DNA of 52,438 nucleotides from Rugosibacter sp. (GCA_030645365.1 JAUSMB010000024.1:1-52438); one strand, 5' to 3'. Positions 8,187 through 17,477 are shown, counted from the stretch's first letter. Numbers and translations: made by a program. Notes: a model not told the origin generated them from the letters alone.

Positions 8187-8602
8187 TCATTAGCGAGTCA
8201 GCGGATATTGCGCGGGTGCTGACCGAGGCCCGCGTGATTGCGGTTGTTGGCTTGTCAGCACGTCCCGAAGGGCCGAGTTATCGGGTTGCGCAATTCATGC
8301 TGGCGCGGGGTTATCGCATCGTGCCGGTGAATCCGCAGTACGCCGAGATTTTTGGCCAGACGTGTTATCCGCAACTCTCGTCGATTCCGTTTGCGGTGGA
8401 TATGGTTGATGTGTTTCGCCAGTCCGAGCATGTTTTGCCTGTGGCAGAAGCGGCGATCGCGATAGGGGCGAAGTGTCTTTGGTTGCAACTGGGTGTTATT
8501 CATCCGGCGGCGATTGCGTTAGCTGATGCCGCCGGACTGAACGTGGTGGTTGATCGCTGCACGAAGGTGGAGTATGCGCGGTTGTTTGGTTTGGCCCGGT
8601 GA
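8183..8602 (+). CDS. CoA-binding domain protein (YccU type)
   Basis: 139 aa, one Rossmann-like CoA_binding_2 domain. The nucleotide-binding segment is VIAVVGLSARPEGPSYRVA (about residues 18-36), followed by YRIVPVNPQY and a second half with AKCLWLQLGVIHPAA. The length is normal for the YccU group, whose cellular role is poorly defined. Translation is probably coupled to gluQ, since the ATG overlaps the gluQ stop. A 47-bp gap separates it from the convergent queE. Confidence 0.85.
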   Translation: MIISESADIARVLTEARVIAVVGLSARPEGPSYRVAQFMLARGYRIVPVNPQYAEIFGQTCYPQLSSIPFAVDMVDVFRQSEHVLPVAEAAIAIGAKCLWLQLGVIHPAAIALADAAGLNVVVDRCTKVEYARLFGLAR

Positions 8603-8649
8603 AAACCTGTGCCTGCGCAACGAAAGAAATTAACATTCACCCGCCGGAG

Positions 8650-9363
8650 TCAGCGCCCCGGCGTATTGCCCCACAGCACTTTGTGCAATTGCAACTGAAA
8701 GCGCACGGGGAGCTTGTCGTCAATAATCCATTGCGCGAGCTGGCCCGCTTCAAGCTGCCCTTGCACAGGGGAAAACAGCACAGGGCAGCGCGCAAAAAGT
8801 CGGCGCTGGTGACACGCCGCTATGGCCCATTCATAATCCTCGCGTGATGCTAAAACCAGTTTGAGTTCATCGTGCGGAGTGAGCAAATCGAGATTTTCCC
8901 AGCGGTTTTTTGTTTCCTCGCCTGAACCGGGTGCCTTGACATCTACGATGCGCGACACACGCGGATCAATACCGCTGATATCCAGCGCACCGCTGGTTTC
9001 CAGCGAGACGGAATAGCCTGCATCGCATAATGCGCCAAGCAGAGGCAGGCAATTTTTTTGTGCTAGTGGTTCGCCACCGGTGACGCAAATGGTCGCGCAA
9101 TTGGATTCAGCAACCTGCGCCAGAATGGCGTCAATGGACATCGCACCTCCGCCGTGGAAGGCATATTCGGTGTCGCACCAGGTGCAGCGCAAGGGGCAGC
9201 CGGTGAGGCGAATAAACACCGTGGGCAGCCCAACTCGGCTTGATTCACCTTGAATGGAATGAAAAATTTCCGTGATGCGCAGCGTGTCGCTGCGCACTGA
9301 TAGTGCGGCGGGCTGGGTGGCGGCGAGTGTTACTGCTGTTATTGCTAGTGTTACTGCAGACAT
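8650..9363 (-). CDS. queE: 7-carboxy-7-deazaguanine synthase QueE
   Basis: Radical-SAM enzyme that converts carboxytetrahydropterin to 7-carboxy-7-deazaguanine for queuosine. The cluster-binding cysteines are C56, C60 and C63 in GCPLRCTWCDTEYAFHGG (CX3CX2C). The substrate pocket sequence IFHSIQGES lies at 33-41, and the SAM motif is CVTGGEPL. The first 22 residues (MSAVTLAITAVTLAATQPAA...) look unlike the family, so the true start may be a GTG near residue 23. A copy of the interspersed repeat is translated as CHQRRLFAR near residue 200. It is last in the tol-pal transcription unit, 15 bp after cpoB. Confidence 0.93.
   Translation of the reverse strand: MSAVTLAITAVTLAATQPAALSVRSDTLRITEIFHSIQGESSRVGLPTVFIRLTGCPLRCTWCDTEYAFHGGGAMSIDAILAQVAESNCATICVTGGEPLAQKNCLPLLGALCDAGYSVSLETSGALDISGIDPRVSRIVDVKAPGSGEETKNRWENLDLLTPHDELKLVLASREDYEWAIAACHQRRLFARCPVLFSPVQGQLEAGQLAQWIIDDKLPVRFQLQLHKVLWGNTPGR
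8794..8820 (+). repeat. Interspersed repeat copy 3 (inside queE)
   Basis: AAAAAGTCGGCGCTGGTGAC then ACGCCGC. It is antisense to the coding strand and is read as CHQRRLFAR in QueE. Confidence 0.8.
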
Positions 9364-9378
9364 GGGGGCTATTTCTCG

Positions 9379-10119
9379 TTACTTCTTTTTGGTGGGCGCG
9401 GATTTGAGCGATTGCTTGGCGCGTTTCCCCGCATCGCTCGCTGGGTATTTTTCGCTCAACTTTAGCAGCACGTCGCGCGCGGCGTTAGTGGCTTTGAGCG
9501 CTTTCAGGTTATCTGCCTGCGCTTCGAGGGCATCTGGCGCACGCTCATCTTGCGGCCAGGTGGCAGCAAATTTTTCGAACAGCGCAGCCGCTTGCTTGTG
9601 GTTTTTGGCCTGTGCGTGGGCATAGGCGCCCCAGTAGGTTGCGGAATCCAGCAGGGTACTGTTTGGCCAGGCTTCGCTGAACGCAAGAAAACTTGCGCCT
9701 GCTTCTTTGAACTTCGATGCTTTGAGCAGGTTCAGTGCGGTTTCATAGTCGCGGGTTTCTTTTGCGCTATCTACTTTGGCTGGGGGTGCGGGCGTGCCGG
9801 CTTCAGCAGGGGGAGACTCGAGTTTACGCAGCCGATTATCCAGATCGATATAAAAATCTTTTTGTCGTTTTTGCGCGGCGTCCAGATCGTGAGACATCAC
9901 TTCTTGCTGGCCACGCAGTTTGGCAAGGTCTGTACGGATACTTTCTAGCTGATTAGCAAAGTCGATCTGATTCTTATTGATCGTTTCCGTGCGCTGGGTA
10001 AGCGCATTCACATCAGTGCGCAGTTGTTCGATGCGCTGACGCGCCAGATCGTCATCAAACAGGCCAGCATACGCTGGCATTGTCAAGAGCAGCAATGCCA
10101 GCGTTAACGCGTAACGCAT
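9379..10119 (-). CDS. cpoB: CpoB (YbgF), Tol-Pal periplasmic coordinator
   Basis: 246 aa periplasmic protein. A signal peptide (MRYALTLALLLLTMPAYAG) is followed by an N-terminal coiled coil (about residues 25-95, trimerisation region in the family), a Pro/Ala linker, and three TPR-like repeats starting at DYETALNLLKASKFKEA. CpoB links outer-membrane constriction by Tol-Pal with septal peptidoglycan synthesis by PBP1B. The start overlaps the last base of pal. Length and domain order are normal. Confidence 0.92.
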   Translation of the reverse strand: MRYALTLALLLLTMPAYAGLFDDDLARQRIEQLRTDVNALTQRTETINKNQIDFANQLESIRTDLAKLRGQQEVMSHDLDAAQKRQKDFYIDLDNRLRKLESPPAEAGTPAPPAKVDSAKETRDYETALNLLKASKFKEAGASFLAFSEAWPNSTLLDSATYWGAYAHAQAKNHKQAAALFEKFAATWPQDERAPDALEAQADNLKALKATNAARDVLLKLSEKYPASDAGKRAKQSLKSAPTKKK

Positions 10120-10685
10120 CAGAATTCACCTGAGTAAAGAATATCCCCACGGCGATTTTGCGCCCAGCATTCTTCGGTGGCTTCAGTGCATGTTGGTTTT
10201 TCTTCGCCCAGGCTCACAGATTCCATCTGGCTTTCGGAAATGCCCAAGAGAGAGAGCGCTTTTTTGATGGCATCTGAGCGTTTTTGGCCGAGGGCCAGGT
10301 TGTATTCGCGGCTGCCGCGTTCATCGGCATTACCCTGGATCAGCATTTTCATGTTGGCATGTGCCGCGAGAAATTTGCTGTGCGCTACCAGCAGCGATTG
10401 ATGTTCGTCTTTGACGACATAGCTGTCAAAGTCGAAATAAATGCTGCGTTTGGAAAGCGGGCTGTTCGGGTCTCTCAAGGCCTTCATGCTGAGAGGATCG
10501 ATCGCTTCGCCTGGTGTCGTTGTGGCAGGGGAAATCGGTGTGGTTTCGATGACCGAGGGGTTGCGAGATTCCACGCCCGAGGGGTTTTGCTCTGGTGCGG
10601 GTGGCTGTGAGCCGCACGCAGTCAGTAAGAAAGCAAGAAATGTGGCAGAGAGCAGAGTGACGGTGCGAGGGCTGAGAGTGCGCAT
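10119..10685 (-). CDS. pal: Pal, peptidoglycan-associated lipoprotein
   Basis: 188 aa. The lipobox LLTAC ends at Cys24, where the protein would be acylated. A Pro/Thr-rich linker leads to the OmpA-like peptidoglycan-binding domain (SIYFDFDSYVV, then GNADERGSREYNLALGQKR). Pal tethers the outer membrane to peptidoglycan and binds TolB and TolA during division. Two extra cysteines occur near the C-terminus (TCTEATEECWAQNRRGDI), as in other Pal proteins of this group. Lies 39 bp after tolB. Confidence 0.95.
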   Translation of the reverse strand: MRTLSPRTVTLLSATFLAFLLTACGSQPPAPEQNPSGVESRNPSVIETTPISPATTTPGEAIDPLSMKALRDPNSPLSKRSIYFDFDSYVVKDEHQSLLVAHSKFLAAHANMKMLIQGNADERGSREYNLALGQKRSDAIKKALSLLGISESQMESVSLGEEKPTCTEATEECWAQNRRGDILYSGEF

Positions 10686-10724
10686 GATGGTGTCCTTGAA
10701 AGTATGGGCGAAAAATAATGGCGA

Positions 10725-11996
10725 TTATTTGACCAGCGGACCCCAGGCAGGTTCTCGCACATCGGCGGCTTGCACAGAGAGTTTTTGCTTGACGCGGCCA
10801 TCGCTGGATACAGCCGCTAATACACCTCGCCCGCCAATTTCTGTCGCATACAGAATCATGCGGCCATTGGGGGCGAAGCTGGGGGATTCGTCTTTGGAGG
10901 AGTCTGTCAGGATTTGTGTTTGCTTGGTGGCCAAATCCATTAACGCGAGCTGAAAGCGGCCATTGTTGCGTGCAATGTAAGCGAGGCTTTTGCCATCCGG
11001 CGAAGGGCGTGCTGTCACGTTGTAACTGCCATCAAAGGTAATGCGCTCGACTGTGCCACCGGTAGTGGCGATGCGGTAGATTTGCGGGCTGCCGCCACGG
11101 TCAGAGGTGAAATAGATGAACTGGCCATCGGGAGAAAACCGTGGCTCGGTATCGATGCCGGAAGAGCTTGCCAGGCGCTTTACCCCGCTGCCATCGGCAT
11201 TGACCAAAAAGAGTTGTGAGCCGCCCTCTTTGGTGAGCACGACAGCCAGACGTTTGCCATCAGGCGCCCAGGCCGGGGCAGAGTTCGAGCCTTTGAAATT
11301 GGCCGCCACATGACGTTTGGCTGTGGCCAGATCGTGAATATAGATGATCGGTTTTTTGGCTTCGAAAGAAACATAGGCCAGCTTGCTGCCATCGGGTGAC
11401 CAGGTCGGTGAGATGATTGGCTCACGCGAGGCCAGCGCAGGCTGTGCATTGGCACCATCCGCATCGGCAATTTGTAATTCAAAGCGCCCCGTGCTTTTCA
11501 CGACATAAGCGATGCGGGTTGAAAAAACACCCGGTTCACCGGTGAGTTTTTCATAAATCGCATCGGCAATGCGATGTGCTGTCGCGCGCAACTGTGCCCC
11601 GGTGTGCACGTAGGCTTGCATATCCAGCGTGTTTTGCTTGATGACATCCGAGAGCCGCACGCGGGTTTCAAAACGACCGTTGTTCGAGGCCGTGGTTGTG
11701 CCACCTGCCACCGCATCCGCACCGCGCTGCTTGAGATCGGCAAAGGGCGGGTTGGTGTTGTCACTGAGCGTGCCGACGCCATCGATCAATCGGAACATGC
11801 CACTGCCATCCAGATCCGTGCGAATGACGGAGGTCAGTCCTTGAGTGATCGTCCTGTCGCCAGCGAAGTCTGCAATGGCGATCGGCAGGCGATTGGCGCC
11901 AGCGCCTGTAATCTCGACCCGGAGTTGTGCATGGGCACTGGTGATGGAAAGCCCACAGCAGGCAGCACAGGCAAGAAAAAGAGATTGTATCTTCAT
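10725..11996 (-). CDS. tolB: TolB, periplasmic beta-propeller of Tol-Pal
   Basis: 423 aa. A signal peptide (MKIQSLFLACAACCGLSITS, cleavage near AHA-Q) is followed by the alpha/beta N-terminal domain and a six-bladed WD40-like propeller. The propeller shows repeated SPDGSKLAYVS, APDGKRLAVV, SPDGQFIYFTSDRGG and SPDGKSLAYIA blades. TolB binds Pal and is released by TolA. It lies 24 bp after tolA, in the conserved tolA-tolB-pal order. Confidence 0.96.
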   Translation of the reverse strand: MKIQSLFLACAACCGLSITSAHAQLRVEITGAGANRLPIAIADFAGDRTITQGLTSVIRTDLDGSGMFRLIDGVGTLSDNTNPPFADLKQRGADAVAGGTTTASNNGRFETRVRLSDVIKQNTLDMQAYVHTGAQLRATAHRIADAIYEKLTGEPGVFSTRIAYVVKSTGRFELQIADADGANAQPALASREPIISPTWSPDGSKLAYVSFEAKKPIIYIHDLATAKRHVAANFKGSNSAPAWAPDGKRLAVVLTKEGGSQLFLVNADGSGVKRLASSSGIDTEPRFSPDGQFIYFTSDRGGSPQIYRIATTGGTVERITFDGSYNVTARPSPDGKSLAYIARNNGRFQLALMDLATKQTQILTDSSKDESPSFAPNGRMILYATEIGGRGVLAAVSSDGRVKQKLSVQAADVREPAWGPLVK

Positions 11997-12020
11997 AAGA
12001 GAATTATACCGTTTGGCCCT

Positions 12021-12803
12021 TTACTCATCGAGCGGACGAAAGCTGAGCTCGAGGGTCCGCGAAAAAAGATCACTTTTTCCCGGTTTGGGTAAGGGGTTGG
12101 ATTTGAGAATAGCACGTTCAATTGCCTCGTCCAGCGCGGTATTGCCTGAGGAGTGGCGTAGCCGCGCCGTGACAATTTCGCCGCTGGGTAACTGGGTGAC
12201 ATCAAACACCGCTTCGGGGTTACCTTTGACATCAGGGGGCAACACGATATTGCCCCTGATTTTGCCGCGAATACGCGACAGATAATCCGCCATGGCTTTG
12301 TTGCGCGCACTGGCATCACTGGCGGCTTTTTCTTTATTTAAGTCTTCGGTAGCCGCATCGGTTTTTTTACGTTGTAGCAGCTGCTCGGCTTCTTTTTTCA
12401 ATTGATCGAGAAAAGACGTTTTGCGCGGCGGGATATCGGGTTTGGTTTCTACAACAGGCTTTGGCTCAGGCGGTTGTTTGGGTTTTGGAACTTCCTTCAC
12501 TTTTTCCTTGACGGCGATATCGGGCGTTTTGGGTAATGGCGCAGGGGGTGGTTCGGCTATGGGCTTGGGTTCGAGTGCAGGCTCGGGTGCGGGTTGTATT
12601 TTGGGCGTTGGGTGAAAAGTCGGCGCTGGTGATACGGTGGCACGAACCAGTTCTACTTCAACGACGTCTGTCATCTTCGTTTGCCAGCGCACGCCATAGA
12701 ACAAAAGCGCCGCCAGCAGGGCATGCACCAGCACGGCCAACACCAGGGAAAAGTATTTTCCCGTGCGGTCGTCAGCGCGCAAAAAAGGGGAATCGAAAGT
12801 CAT
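12021..12803 (-). CDS. tolA: TolA, trans-periplasmic linker protein
   Basis: 260 aa. One N-terminal membrane helix (about residues 18-40, FSLVLAVLVHALLAALLFYG) anchors a Pro/Glu/Lys-rich stalk and an Ala/Lys helix. A TonB-like C-terminal domain follows (FDVTQLPSGEIVTARLRHSS, then NTALDEAIERAI). TolA transmits energy from TolQR to TolB-Pal. The stalk is shorter than in E. coli, which is common in betaproteobacteria. An interspersed repeat copy is translated in the Pro-rich stalk (VSPAPTFH). The ATG overlaps the tolR stop by 4 nt. Confidence 0.93.
   Translation of the reverse strand: MTFDSPFLRADDRTGKYFSLVLAVLVHALLAALLFYGVRWQTKMTDVVEVELVRATVSPAPTFHPTPKIQPAPEPALEPKPIAEPPPAPLPKTPDIAVKEKVKEVPKPKQPPEPKPVVETKPDIPPRKTSFLDQLKKEAEQLLQRKKTDAATEDLNKEKAASDASARNKAMADYLSRIRGKIRGNIVLPPDVKGNPEAVFDVTQLPSGEIVTARLRHSSGNTALDEAIERAILKSNPLPKPGKSDLFSRTLELSFRPLDE
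12615..12639 (+). repeat. Interspersed repeat copy 4 (inside tolA)
   Basis: AAAAGTCGGCGCTGGTGATA then CGGTG. It is antisense to tolA and is read as TVSPAPTF in the proline-rich stalk. Confidence 0.8.
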
Positions 12804-13207
12804 CTGCCCGGTTGCACCAGCAGGCCGATTTTTTCTACCTGCTGACGCTGTAGTTCGTCCATCACGTTGAGCACAGCTTCATATTTGACATCTTTGTCGC
12901 CTGCAATCAGCACCGGTTGCTGCGGGTTTTTTATTTGCAATTGTTTGATGTAGGTCGCAAGCTCGGTGCGAGTGATGGTTTTTTCCGCGCTGTCGCTGGC
13001 GCGGTCGCGCAAGGCAAGCGAGGCATCCGCCTTGACAATGACTTCAAGCGGGGCGGTTGGCGGTTGCGCTGATTTGCCAACACTGGGCAGGTTAACGCTG
13101 CCCGCAGGGGGCATGGGCGCGGTGACCATAAAGATGACGAGTAGTACCAACATCACATCGATGTAAGGCACGACATTAATTTCATTCATGAGCCGACGTT
13201 GTTTCAT
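12800..13207 (-). CDS. tolR: TolR (ExbD family)
   Basis: 135 aa. One membrane helix near the N-terminus carries the conserved Asp (NVVPYIDVMLVLLVIFMVTA, Asp18), followed by a periplasmic domain (IKADASLALRD, VLIAGDKDVKYEAVLNVMD). With TolQ it forms the proton-driven stator. Its start overlaps the stop of the patatin gene by 4 nt, so it is translated as part of a unit in which tolQ is two genes upstream rather than adjacent. Confidence 0.95.
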   Translation of the reverse strand: MKQRRLMNEINVVPYIDVMLVLLVIFMVTAPMPPAGSVNLPSVGKSAQPPTAPLEVIVKADASLALRDRASDSAEKTITRTELATYIKQLQIKNPQQPVLIAGDKDVKYEAVLNVMDELQRQQVEKIGLLVQPGR

Positions 13208-14415
13208 GGCAGATTTGTGCGTGTTTGGGTGGGCGTGGGACGGTGCATATCGTGGGTCACAAAAGGTTTATCGACGGGAGGTAAATCCAGCCATTCCGGA
13301 TGGGCCAGCGTGTGGTGGGCGTCATCCAGCCCGGTACGCCAATGATTGCGCATAGTCAGCGGGCTGAACTCGTAATCCATGTAATGGGAGTGGCTATCGC
13401 CCTTGTCTTTGTAAATCATGTGGATCACATTGAAACGCCGGTCGCACGATGCTTTGTCTGCACGCCGATACCACGCATTGTCGCGGTTTTCCTCAGGCAC
13501 CAGTGCCATCAGCTCTTGCAGCATACGACGATATTTTTGTGTACTTTCCATGTACTCGGTAATCATCCGGGTACGGCTGGAGTACTGAATATCTTTTTGT
13601 CGAATGGCCACCTCGATTAAATCCGTCGGTGCTGCGCCTTGAGCGCTCCATAAATCAACTTGAAAAACCAGCGAGTCCTTGTGCGCCTCGTTGGTGAGTA
13701 CGTGATACAGCGGTGTATTCGATACCAGCCCGCCATCCCAATAATATTCGCCATCAATTTCCACAGCGGCAAAGCCCGGCGGCAAGGCGCCTGAGGCTAT
13801 GAAATGCTCGGGCCGCAAGGTAATCTGAGTGTTGTCGAAATAGGCAAAATTGCCATTGCGTACATTGACTGCACCAACCGAAACACGCATCTGGCGCACA
13901 TCATTAATGCGCTCGAAATCGGCGAATTTTTCCAGCGTGGCGCGCATGAGGCTCGTGTCGTAAAGGCTCGCGGTATCCGGTGTATTGTGAAGCAGAGCCA
14001 GCCAGGGAAATGACCTCGGGGTGAAGAATCCCTGCTGGCCTTCCATGATGGTCCGTGAGGCTTCCCAAATGTCGAGCATTTCGCGCATCATCGGTGGCCA
14101 GATTTTGACAAGCGCCGAATCAATAGGCGTGGGCGGGAAATGGGGGTGCTGGCAAATGGTTTCCCAAAACCCGCGTAATTGGTCGACACGTTTTTCTGGC
14201 GGGTTGCCCGCAATGATGGCGGCATTCAATGCGCCAATCGAAATACCGGCAACCCAATTGGGTTGAATATTCGCTTCGGCCAAACCTTCGTAAACACCGG
14301 CCTGATAAGAACCCAGCGCCCCCCCGCCCTGCAAGACCAGCGCGATTACTTCATACTCGGCAAGACCGATATTTTTACCATTGTTTTTTGTGCCACCGTT
14401 TCCTTGAGTCGCCAT
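13204..14415 (-). CDS. Patatin-like phospholipase with DUF3734-type C-terminus
   Basis: 403 aa from the ATG at 14415 (MATQGNGG), chosen because the frame upstream runs antisense through the neighbouring dehydrogenase gene. Visible motifs are the oxyanion loop LVLQGGGALGSYQAGVYEGL, the nucleophile GISIGALNAA, and DGGLVSNTPLYHVL with the catalytic Asp. The C-terminal region (HMIYKDKGDSHSHYMDYEFS) matches the extension seen in patatins found beside 3-hydroxybutyrate dehydrogenase, where a role in polyhydroxybutyrate or lipid turnover is proposed. Unusually, this gene and bdhA sit between tolQ and tolR. The stop overlaps the tolR start. Confidence 0.9.
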   Translation of the reverse strand: MATQGNGGTKNNGKNIGLAEYEVIALVLQGGGALGSYQAGVYEGLAEANIQPNWVAGISIGALNAAIIAGNPPEKRVDQLRGFWETICQHPHFPPTPIDSALVKIWPPMMREMLDIWEASRTIMEGQQGFFTPRSFPWLALLHNTPDTASLYDTSLMRATLEKFADFERINDVRQMRVSVGAVNVRNGNFAYFDNTQITLRPEHFIASGALPPGFAAVEIDGEYYWDGGLVSNTPLYHVLTNEAHKDSLVFQVDLWSAQGAAPTDLIEVAIRQKDIQYSSRTRMITEYMESTQKYRRMLQELMALVPEENRDNAWYRRADKASCDRRFNVIHMIYKDKGDSHSHYMDYEFSPLTMRNHWRTGLDDAHHTLAHPEWLDLPPVDKPFVTHDMHRPTPTQTRTNLP

Positions 14416-14425
14416 CGCAGAATCC

Positions 14426-15208
14426 TTACTGCATGGACCAGCCGTGGCTGACAATGAACGACTGCCCCGTGAGTGCGGCACTGGGGAAGGCGGCAAGAAA
14501 CAGCGCGGTTTGCGCGACATCTTCGACAGTCGTGAAAATTCCATCCACTGTGCCGCCGAGCATGACGCGCTTGACGACTTCTTCTTCGCTGATGCCCAGC
14601 TCTTTTGCCTGTTCGGGAATTTGTTTATCCACCAGGGGCGTGCGCACAAAGCCGGGACAGATGACATGCGAGCGTACATTATGTGCGGCGCCTTCTTTTG
14701 CCAACACCTTGGCCAGGCCGAGCAGGGCGTGCTTGGCGCTGACATAGGGGGCCTTGAGCGGCGAGGCTTCGTGCGAATGCACCGATCCCATGTAAATCAC
14801 TGTGCCGCCGCGATTGTCTTTGTACATGTATTTCAATGCAGCCTTGGTGGTTAAAAAGGCGCCATCCAGATGAATTGCCAGCATTTTTTTCCAGTCGGCA
14901 TAACTGAATTGATCAATCGGGTTAACGATTTGAATGCCCGCATTCGAGATCAGAATATCGATACCGCCAAAGGCCGCCGCGACTTGATCAATGCCCGCAT
15001 TCACTGCGGCTTCGTCGGTCACGTCCATGGCCACGCCAAGGGCTTTGCCGCCCGCCGCAATGATTTCATCCGCTGTTTTTTGTGCAGCGGCCAGATTGAT
15101 GTCGGCGATAGCAACGGTTGCGCCTTCTTGTGCATAAGTCAAGGCGATTTCACGACCGATGCCGCTGGCCGCGCCTGTAATGATGGCTATTTTTCCTTTG
15201 AGTTGCAT
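14426..15208 (-). CDS. bdhA: 3-hydroxybutyrate dehydrogenase (SDR family)
   Basis: 260 aa NAD-dependent short-chain dehydrogenase. The cofactor motif is [13 protein letters not shown] (about residues 10-22), followed by SNAG and catalytic Ser and Tyr-x3-Lys in [20 protein letters not shown]. The family C-terminus is [14 protein letters not shown]. The [22 protein letters not shown]-like block is typical of bacterial D-3-hydroxybutyrate dehydrogenases, which interconvert 3-hydroxybutyrate and acetoacetate. The ATG follows CAGGAGCTGATC, a good ribosome-binding site. It lies 61 bp after tolQ and 10 bp before the patatin. Confidence 0.9.
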   Translation of the reverse strand: MQLKGKIAIITGAASGIGREIALTYAQEGATVAIADINLAAAQKTADEIIAAGGKALGVAMDVTDEAAVNAGIDQVAAAFGGIDILISNAGIQIVNPIDQFSYADWKKMLAIHLDGAFLTTKAALKYMYKDNRGGTVIYMGSVHSHEASPLKAPYVSAKHALLGLAKVLAKEGAAHNVRSHVICPGFVRTPLVDKQIPEQAKELGISEEEVVKRVMLGGTVDGIFTTVEDVAQTALFLAAFPSAALTGQSFIVSHGWSMQ

Positions 15209-15269
15209 GATCAGCTCCTGGTCGATTTCAAGTGAAACAGGTCAGCAGGCAAGCCCGAATGACGCTTGC

Positions 15270-15947
15270 TTAGCGGGTTTGCCGTTGCAGAATGTTGGAG
15301 AATTCCTCCATGAAGCTCTCGAAACGCACGGCGACGCGATCGACGCGATGCGCGAAGCGGTTGTAAGCCACCACGGCGGGGATTGCCGCGAAGAGCCCGA
15401 TGGCAGTGGCCACCAGCGCTTCGGCAATGCCGGGGGCAACAACAGAGAGTGTGGCGGTGCTCATGTTGGCCAGCCCGCGGAACGCATGCATGATGCCCCA
15501 TACCGTACCAAACAGGCCGACATAAGGCGAGACCGAACCCACCGAGGCGAGAAACGCCAGATGCGCTTCCAGATCATCAATTTCGCGCTGATAGGTGGCG
15601 CGCATGGCGCGGCGTGCGCCATCGACAACGGTTGAAGCATCTAGGGTTTTTTGGCCGCGCAGCTTGGTGAACTCGCGGTAGCCCGATTCAAAAATGCGTT
15701 CCAGTGCCCCGGTTTCGTGGCGGTTGTTGACGGCGCTTTGGTATAGCGCGTTCAGGTCGCCGCCACTCCAGAAATCGCGTTCGAATTTGTCCGTTCTGGT
15801 TTTGGCATCACGGATGGCAAAGGCTTTGCGGAAGATGTAATACCAGGACATGAAAGACACGCCAAGCAGCAAGAGCATGACCAGCTTGACCACCAGGCTG
15901 GCGTGAAGGATGAGTTCGATGATGGAAAGGTCTTGAGTAATATTCAT
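15270..15947 (-). CDS. tolQ: TolQ (ExbB/MotA family proton channel)
   Basis: 225 aa with three membrane helices: about residues 18-37 (SLVVKLVMLLLLGVSFMSWY), a second in SPYVGLFGTVWGIMHAF and a third in IAEALVATAIGLFAAIPAVV. TolQ pairs with TolR to harvest the proton gradient for outer-membrane constriction. The start overlaps the ybgC stop by 4 nt. Its partner tolR is separated by bdhA and a patatin. Confidence 0.95.
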   Translation of the reverse strand: MNITQDLSIIELILHASLVVKLVMLLLLGVSFMSWYYIFRKAFAIRDAKTRTDKFERDFWSGGDLNALYQSAVNNRHETGALERIFESGYREFTKLRGQKTLDASTVVDGARRAMRATYQREIDDLEAHLAFLASVGSVSPYVGLFGTVWGIMHAFRGLANMSTATLSVVAPGIAEALVATAIGLFAAIPAVVAYNRFAHRVDRVAVRFESFMEEFSNILQRQTR

Positions 15948-16363
15948 TCCGGCAGTTCCGCTTTGGGTTGAGCCATCAGCGCCTTGAGTTGTTGATAAAT
16001 GTCACGCGGCATGGGGACGGGTTTGCCACGCGTCGGATCTATGCAGGCTACACGTATTCTCGCATCCAGCAGTTGTTCCCCATCACGCGTTACCTGCTGG
16101 GCGAACATCACCTGCGCTCGCCCGACGGACTCGACGACGGTTTCGACCACGATCAGGTCATCAAGTTTCGCCGGTTTCAGATATTCGGCATGCACAGAGC
16201 GTACCGCGAAAGCTATTTGCCGTGTTGCCAGCGCCGACTGTTCGTGCCCGAGGTGGCGCAACAATTCGGTACGCCCGCGTTCGAGAAAGCGCATGTAATT
16301 TGCGTAATAGACAATGCCAGCGGCATCGGTATCTTCGTAATAGACGCGAATCGACAAAGGCAT
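15944..16363 (-). CDS. ybgC: YbgC-type acyl-CoA thioesterase
   Basis: 139 aa hot-dog fold of the 4-hydroxybenzoyl-CoA thioesterase family. The active-site segment is VYYEDTDAAGIVYYANYMRF with the conserved Asp. It opens the Tol-Pal operon in many proteobacteria and hydrolyses short acyl-CoA or acts in phospholipid metabolism. Lies 8 bp after ruvB. Confidence 0.94.
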   Translation of the reverse strand: MPLSIRVYYEDTDAAGIVYYANYMRFLERGRTELLRHLGHEQSALATRQIAFAVRSVHAEYLKPAKLDDLIVVETVVESVGRAQVMFAQQVTRDGEQLLDARIRVACIDPTRGKPVPMPRDIYQQLKALMAQPKAELPE

Positions 16364-16371
16364 AATGAGGT

Positions 16372-17427
16372 TTAGTCAAATAGTGACGTGGCAGGTTTGT
16401 CGGGCGAATCCAGTCCGAAATGCCGCCAGATGGCGGGCGTTGCTACGCGTCCGCGCGGCGTGCGTTGCAAATAACCTTGCTGAATCAGGTAGGGCTCCAG
16501 CACATCCTCGATGGTATCGCGTGCTTCGCCAATGGCCGCTGCGAGGTTGTCCACACCCACCGGGCCACCGCTGAATTTTTCCAGCATCGCTAAAAGCAGT
16601 TTTCTATCCATCACATCCAGGCCCAGATGATCTACATCCAGCATGGTCAGCGCGGCGTCAGCCACCGCGCGGGTGATTTTTCCATCAGCTTTTACTTCGG
16701 CAAAATCGCGCACGCGGCGCAGCAGGCGGTTGGAAATACGCGGCGTGCCGCGCGAGCGCTTGGCGATTTCTGCGGCGCCTTCATCCACAATGTCGCAGTT
16801 CAGCAAATGTGCCGAGCGACGCACGATCAGGCTTAATTCTTCGGGCGTATAAAACTCCAGCCGGGCGGTAATGCCAAAGCGGTCGCGCAGCGGATTGGTC
16901 AACATCCCCGCACGCGTAGTCGCGCCTACTAAGGTGAAGGGTGGCAGATCAAGCTTGACCGAGCGCGCAGACGGCCCTTCGCCGATCATGATGTCGATCT
17001 GAAAATCCTCCAGCGCCGGATAGAGGATTTCTTCCACCACCGGCGAGAGGCGATGAATCTCGTCGATGAAGAGCACGTCATTGGGCTCGAGATTGGTCAG
17101 AATTGCCGCCAGATCACCTGCCCGTTCTAAAACCGGGCCCGAGGTCTGGCGCAGATTGACCCCCATTTCATGCGCCAGGATGTGCGCCAGCGTGGTTTTG
17201 CCCAAACCCGGCGGGCCGAACAGCAACACGTGATCCAGCGATTCATGGCGTGCTTTTGCCGCCTCGATAAAAATCTCCAGCTGAGCGCGAATCTTTTGCT
17301 GGCCCACATAGTCGGCCAGTTTCTTGGGCCGTAATGCACGTTCCAGTGCTTCTTCGCGGCCGGATTCCGGCACTGCGGCAATCAACCGCTCAGGCGGTGC
17401 CGAAAAATTATCTGTCTGAATACTCAT
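16372..17427 (-). CDS. ruvB: RuvB, Holliday-junction branch-migration helicase
   Basis: 351 aa AAA+ motor. Walker A is [12 protein letters not shown], Walker B is LFIDEIHRL, sensor 1 lies in [10 protein letters not shown], and the arginine finger is in PLRDRFGI. A winged-helix C-terminus contains RTPRGRVAT. With RuvA it drives branch migration of Holliday junctions that RuvC then cuts. The N-terminus ([21 protein letters not shown]-like) is conserved. Lies 50 bp after ruvA. Confidence 0.97.
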   Translation of the reverse strand: MSIQTDNFSAPPERLIAAVPESGREEALERALRPKKLADYVGQQKIRAQLEIFIEAAKARHESLDHVLLFGPPGLGKTTLAHILAHEMGVNLRQTSGPVLERAGDLAAILTNLEPNDVLFIDEIHRLSPVVEEILYPALEDFQIDIMIGEGPSARSVKLDLPPFTLVGATTRAGMLTNPLRDRFGITARLEFYTPEELSLIVRRSAHLLNCDIVDEGAAEIAKRSRGTPRISNRLLRRVRDFAEVKADGKITRAVADAALTMLDVDHLGLDVMDRKLLLAMLEKFSGGPVGVDNLAAAIGEARDTIEDVLEPYLIQQGYLQRTPRGRVATPAIWRHFGLDSPDKPATSLFD

Positions 17428-17477
17428 GGCGTGAGTTTAATCGAGGTTTGGTCGAGGCTTGATCAATGTTTATCGCT

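Noticed and set aside
13204-14745. A 513-codon frame for the patatin-like gene
   Set aside because: The first 110 codons are antisense-frame shadow of the dehydrogenase gene. The protein-like sequence and patatin motifs fit a start at 14415.
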